This document shows positions 6,259 to 8,339 of a stretch of DNA of 8,339 nucleotides, in pieces (the stretch's first letter is position 1; each line of letters opens with the position of its first letter). The translations under genes and the position numbers were made by a program. The DNA comes from DATJGR01 sp032124855 (GTDB lineage: Bacteria; Pseudomonadota; Gammaproteobacteria; Pseudomonadales; Azotimanducaceae): positions 1 to 8,339 of the forward strand of contig JAQBCT010000372.1 in assembly GCA_032124855.1 (NCBI GenBank). The letters are read 5' to 3'. Below the pieces are notes generated by a model. The model saw only the letters and a list, made by a program, of their open reading frames with translations, searched no databases and had not been told where the DNA came from.

Positions 6259-8339
6259 TCAGCCGTTTGCCGTTGCCGGCACTTCCTTCATGCTCAGCTT
6301 GACGCGGCCCCGCTGGTCCACGTCGAGCACGATGACATCCACTTCCTGACCTTCCTTGAGATAGTCGGTCACCTTCTCAACCCGCTCGTCGGCGATTTGC
6401 GAGATGTGAACGAGACCGTCCTTGCCCGGCAGGATATTCACGAACGCGCCGAAGTCGACGATGCGCTCGACACGCCCACGGTAGACCTTGCCAATTTCGG
6501 CATCAGCGGCGATCTCCATGACGCGCGCCACAGCGGCATCCTTGCCAGCCGCATCGGCTGCGTAGATCCGAACGCTGCCGTCGTCGTCGATGTCGATCTG
6601 TGCGCCCGTCTCTTCAACGATGCCACGGATAACGCTGCCGCCCTTGCCGATGATGTCCCGAATCTTCTCTGGATTGACCTTCAGCACCACCATGGAAGGC
6701 GCGTTTTCAGAAATGGTCGCACGCGAGGCCGACAGCACCTTGTTCATTTCGCCCAGGATATGCAGCCGACCCTCATGGGCCTGCTGCAATGCAGCTTCCA
6801 TGATTTCGTCGGTGACGCCATCGATCTTGATGTCCATCTGTAACGCAGTGACACCACGGGCCGTGCCCGCCACTTTGAAGTCCATGTCGCCCAGGTGATC
6901 CTCGTCACCGAGGATGTCGGTCAGCACAGCGTAGCGGTTGCCTTCCTTGATGAGACCCATCGCCACGCCGGCAACCGGCGCCTTGACCGGCACGCCTGCA
7001 TCCATCAATGCGAGCGACGTACCGCAGACTGTGGCCATCGAACTGGAACCGTTCGACTCGGTAATTTCCGACACGACGCGCAACGTGTACGGAAATGTGT
7101 CCTGAGCGGGCAGCACGGCCGAAACCGCGCGCCGCGCAAGCCGGCCATGACCGATGTCGCGGCGCTTTGGACCCGTCATCCGACCCGCTTCGCCGACGCT
7201 GAACGGCGGAAAGTTGTAATGCAGCATGAAGCCATCCTTAAAGGTGCCCTCAAGCGCATCGACGATCGCGGAATCCCGCAGTGTACCGAGCGTCGCTACG
7301 ACGATCGCCTGCGTTTCACCGCGAGTGAACAGAGCCGATCCATGCGTCTTCGGCAACACGCCGACTTCGATCGCAATCGGCCGTACCGAACGCAGATCGC
7401 GTCCGTCGATCCGCGGCTCGCCGTTGAGCACACGCTGCCGCACCAGCTGTTTCTCCAGCTTCGCAAATGCGTCACTGACATCCTGCTCGGCAAATCTGGG
7501 TGCATCAGGCGCCGCGAGGGTGGCCCGCGCACTGGCACGCAGCTCGCTCACTCTGTTCTGGCGTTCCATCTTGTCGGTGGTCCGGTAAGCCGCACCGAGA
7601 TCGGCCTTCACCAGCTCCGCAACCGCGCCGGCCAATTCATCGTTGGTCTTCGCGACAGCTACTTCCCAGCGTGGCTTACCGGCTTCTGCGGCCAGCGCCT
7701 TGATGGCACTGATTGCGACCTGCATTTCCTGGTGACAGAACAGCACACCACCGAGCATCTGATCCTCGGTCAGTTCCTTCGCTTCGGATTCGACCATCAG
7801 CACTGCGGTTTCGGTTCCTGCAACCACCATGTTCAGCAACGATTCTTTCAGTGCGGCATAGCCGGGGTTGAGCAGGTACTCACCAGCGATGTAGCCGACC
7901 CGCGCACCGGCGATGGGTCCATTGAAGGGCAACCCCGAGATCGCAAGCGCCGCCGACGTGCCGAGCATCGCCGCGATATCCGGATCCGTGTCGTTGTCGG
8001 CCGACATGACCGTACAAACGACCTGCACTTCGTTTCTAAAGCCCTTCGGGAAAAGGGGTCGGATGGGGCGGTCGATCAACCTACAGGTGAGGGTTTCCTT
8101 TTCGGAGGGTCGCCCTTCACGCCGAAAGAAACCACCGGGGATTTTTCCGGCGGCGTATGTCTTTTCCTGATAGTCGACCGTCAGCGGGAAAAAATCGGCA
8201 CCCGGACGACTGGTCTTCATACCAACCACTGTGCAGAGCACCACGGTACTGCCCATCGTCACGAGCACAGCGCCGGTGGCCTGGCGGGCAATGCGCCCGG
8301 TCTCCAGCGTCACCTTGTGAGCGCCGTACTGAAATTCCT
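6259..8339 (-). CDS. pnp: Polynucleotide phosphorylase (PNPase), N-terminus cut by the right window edge
   Basis: PNPase degrades RNA 3' to 5' using phosphate, releasing nucleoside diphosphates, and takes part in the RNA degradosome and in turnover of poly(A) tails made by PcnB. The frame stays open to the right edge. The first full codons read EFQYGAHK before VTLETGRIARQATGAV, matching about residue 8 of E. coli PNPase, so only some seven codons are missing. A GTG at 8313 is internal. The 692 visible residues, numbered from the codon at 8335-8337, show the first RNase PH domain (FFRREGRPS, RLIDRPIRPLFP), a helical linker, and the catalytic second RNase PH domain. That domain carries the phosphate-binding SSS at 431-433 and metal-binding D478 and D484 in GDEDHLGDMD. 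A KH domain follows with IIGKGG (562-567), then an S1 domain (about 613-682) with DFGAFV and GLVHISQIADERVEKV. A TGA at 6259-6261 ends the gene. rpsO usually lies upstream of pnp, outside this window. The segment KRRDIGHG has Asp where E. coli has Glu, a mild change. Confidence 0.97.
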   Translation of the reverse strand, partial: EFQYGAHKVTLETGRIARQATGAVLVTMGSTVVLCTVVGMKTSRPGADFFPLTVDYQEKTYAAGKIPGGFFRREGRPSEKETLTCRLIDRPIRPLFPKGFRNEVQVVCTVMSADNDTDPDIAAMLGTSAALAISGLPFNGPIAGARVGYIAGEYLLNPGYAALKESLLNMVVAGTETAVLMVESEAKELTEDQMLGGVLFCHQEMQVAISAIKALAAEAGKPRWEVAVAKTNDELAGAVAELVKADLGAAYRTTDKMERQNRVSELRASARATLAAPDAPRFAEQDVSDAFAKLEKQLVRQRVLNGEPRIDGRDLRSVRPIAIEVGVLPKTHGSALFTRGETQAIVVATLGTLRDSAIVDALEGTFKDGFMLHYNFPPFSVGEAGRMTGPKRRDIGHGRLARRAVSAVLPAQDTFPYTLRVVSEITESNGSSSMATVCGTSLALMDAGVPVKAPVAGVAMGLIKEGNRYAVLTDILGDEDHLGDMDFKVAGTARGVTALQMDIKIDGVTDEIMEAALQQAHEGRLHILGEMNKVLSASRATISENAPSMVVLKVNPEKIRDIIGKGGSVIRGIVEETGAQIDIDDDGSVRIYAADAAGKDAAVARVMEIAADAEIGKVYRGRVERIVDFGAFVNILPGKDGLVHISQIADERVEKVTDYLKEGQEVDVIVLDVDQRGRVKLSMKEVPATANG

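Overview
The window looks like chromosomal DNA from a gammaproteobacterium. It is GC-rich (about 60% by eye) and almost entirely protein-coding. The best match I can recall is the Pseudomonas-type block cbrA-cbrB-pcnB-folK-panB-panC-panD-pgi-acs, followed by a convergent rpsO-pnp unit. The protein motifs are closest to Pseudomonas/Xanthomonas-like relatives. I cannot name a genus from the sequence alone.

Layout: (1) 1-447, plus strand, the C-terminal end of a sigma-54-dependent response regulator, probably CbrB; (2) 547-1887, plus, poly(A) polymerase I (pcnB); (3) about 1952-2626, plus, a small deoxynucleoside kinase; (4) 2672-4273, plus, glucose-6-phosphate isomerase (pgi); (5) 4270-6213, plus, acetyl-CoA synthetase (acs), whose start codon overlaps the pgi stop; (6) 6219-6248, a perfect 13-bp inverted repeat between convergent genes; (7) 6259-8339, minus, polynucleotide phosphorylase (pnp), with its first few codons beyond the right edge. 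No gap between genes exceeds 100 bases. I see no RNA gene, insertion sequence, CRISPR array or phage gene.

The plus-strand genes form a tight head-to-tail series (gaps of 99, 64 and 45 bp, then a 4-bp overlap) that could be one or two transcription units. Functionally they combine carbon-source regulation (CbrB), RNA 3'-end tailing (PcnB), nucleoside salvage, hexose-phosphate interconversion (Pgi) and acetate activation (Acs). PNPase, encoded convergently, is the exonuclease that degrades the tails PcnB makes.

The main points of interest are absences. folK and panBCD, normally between pcnB and pgi in this block, are missing, and only the deoxynucleoside kinase occupies that place. The cbrB-pcnB gap is too short for the CrcZ regulatory RNA found there in Pseudomonas. 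I found no convincing undescribed system; this is mainly a compacted housekeeping locus.
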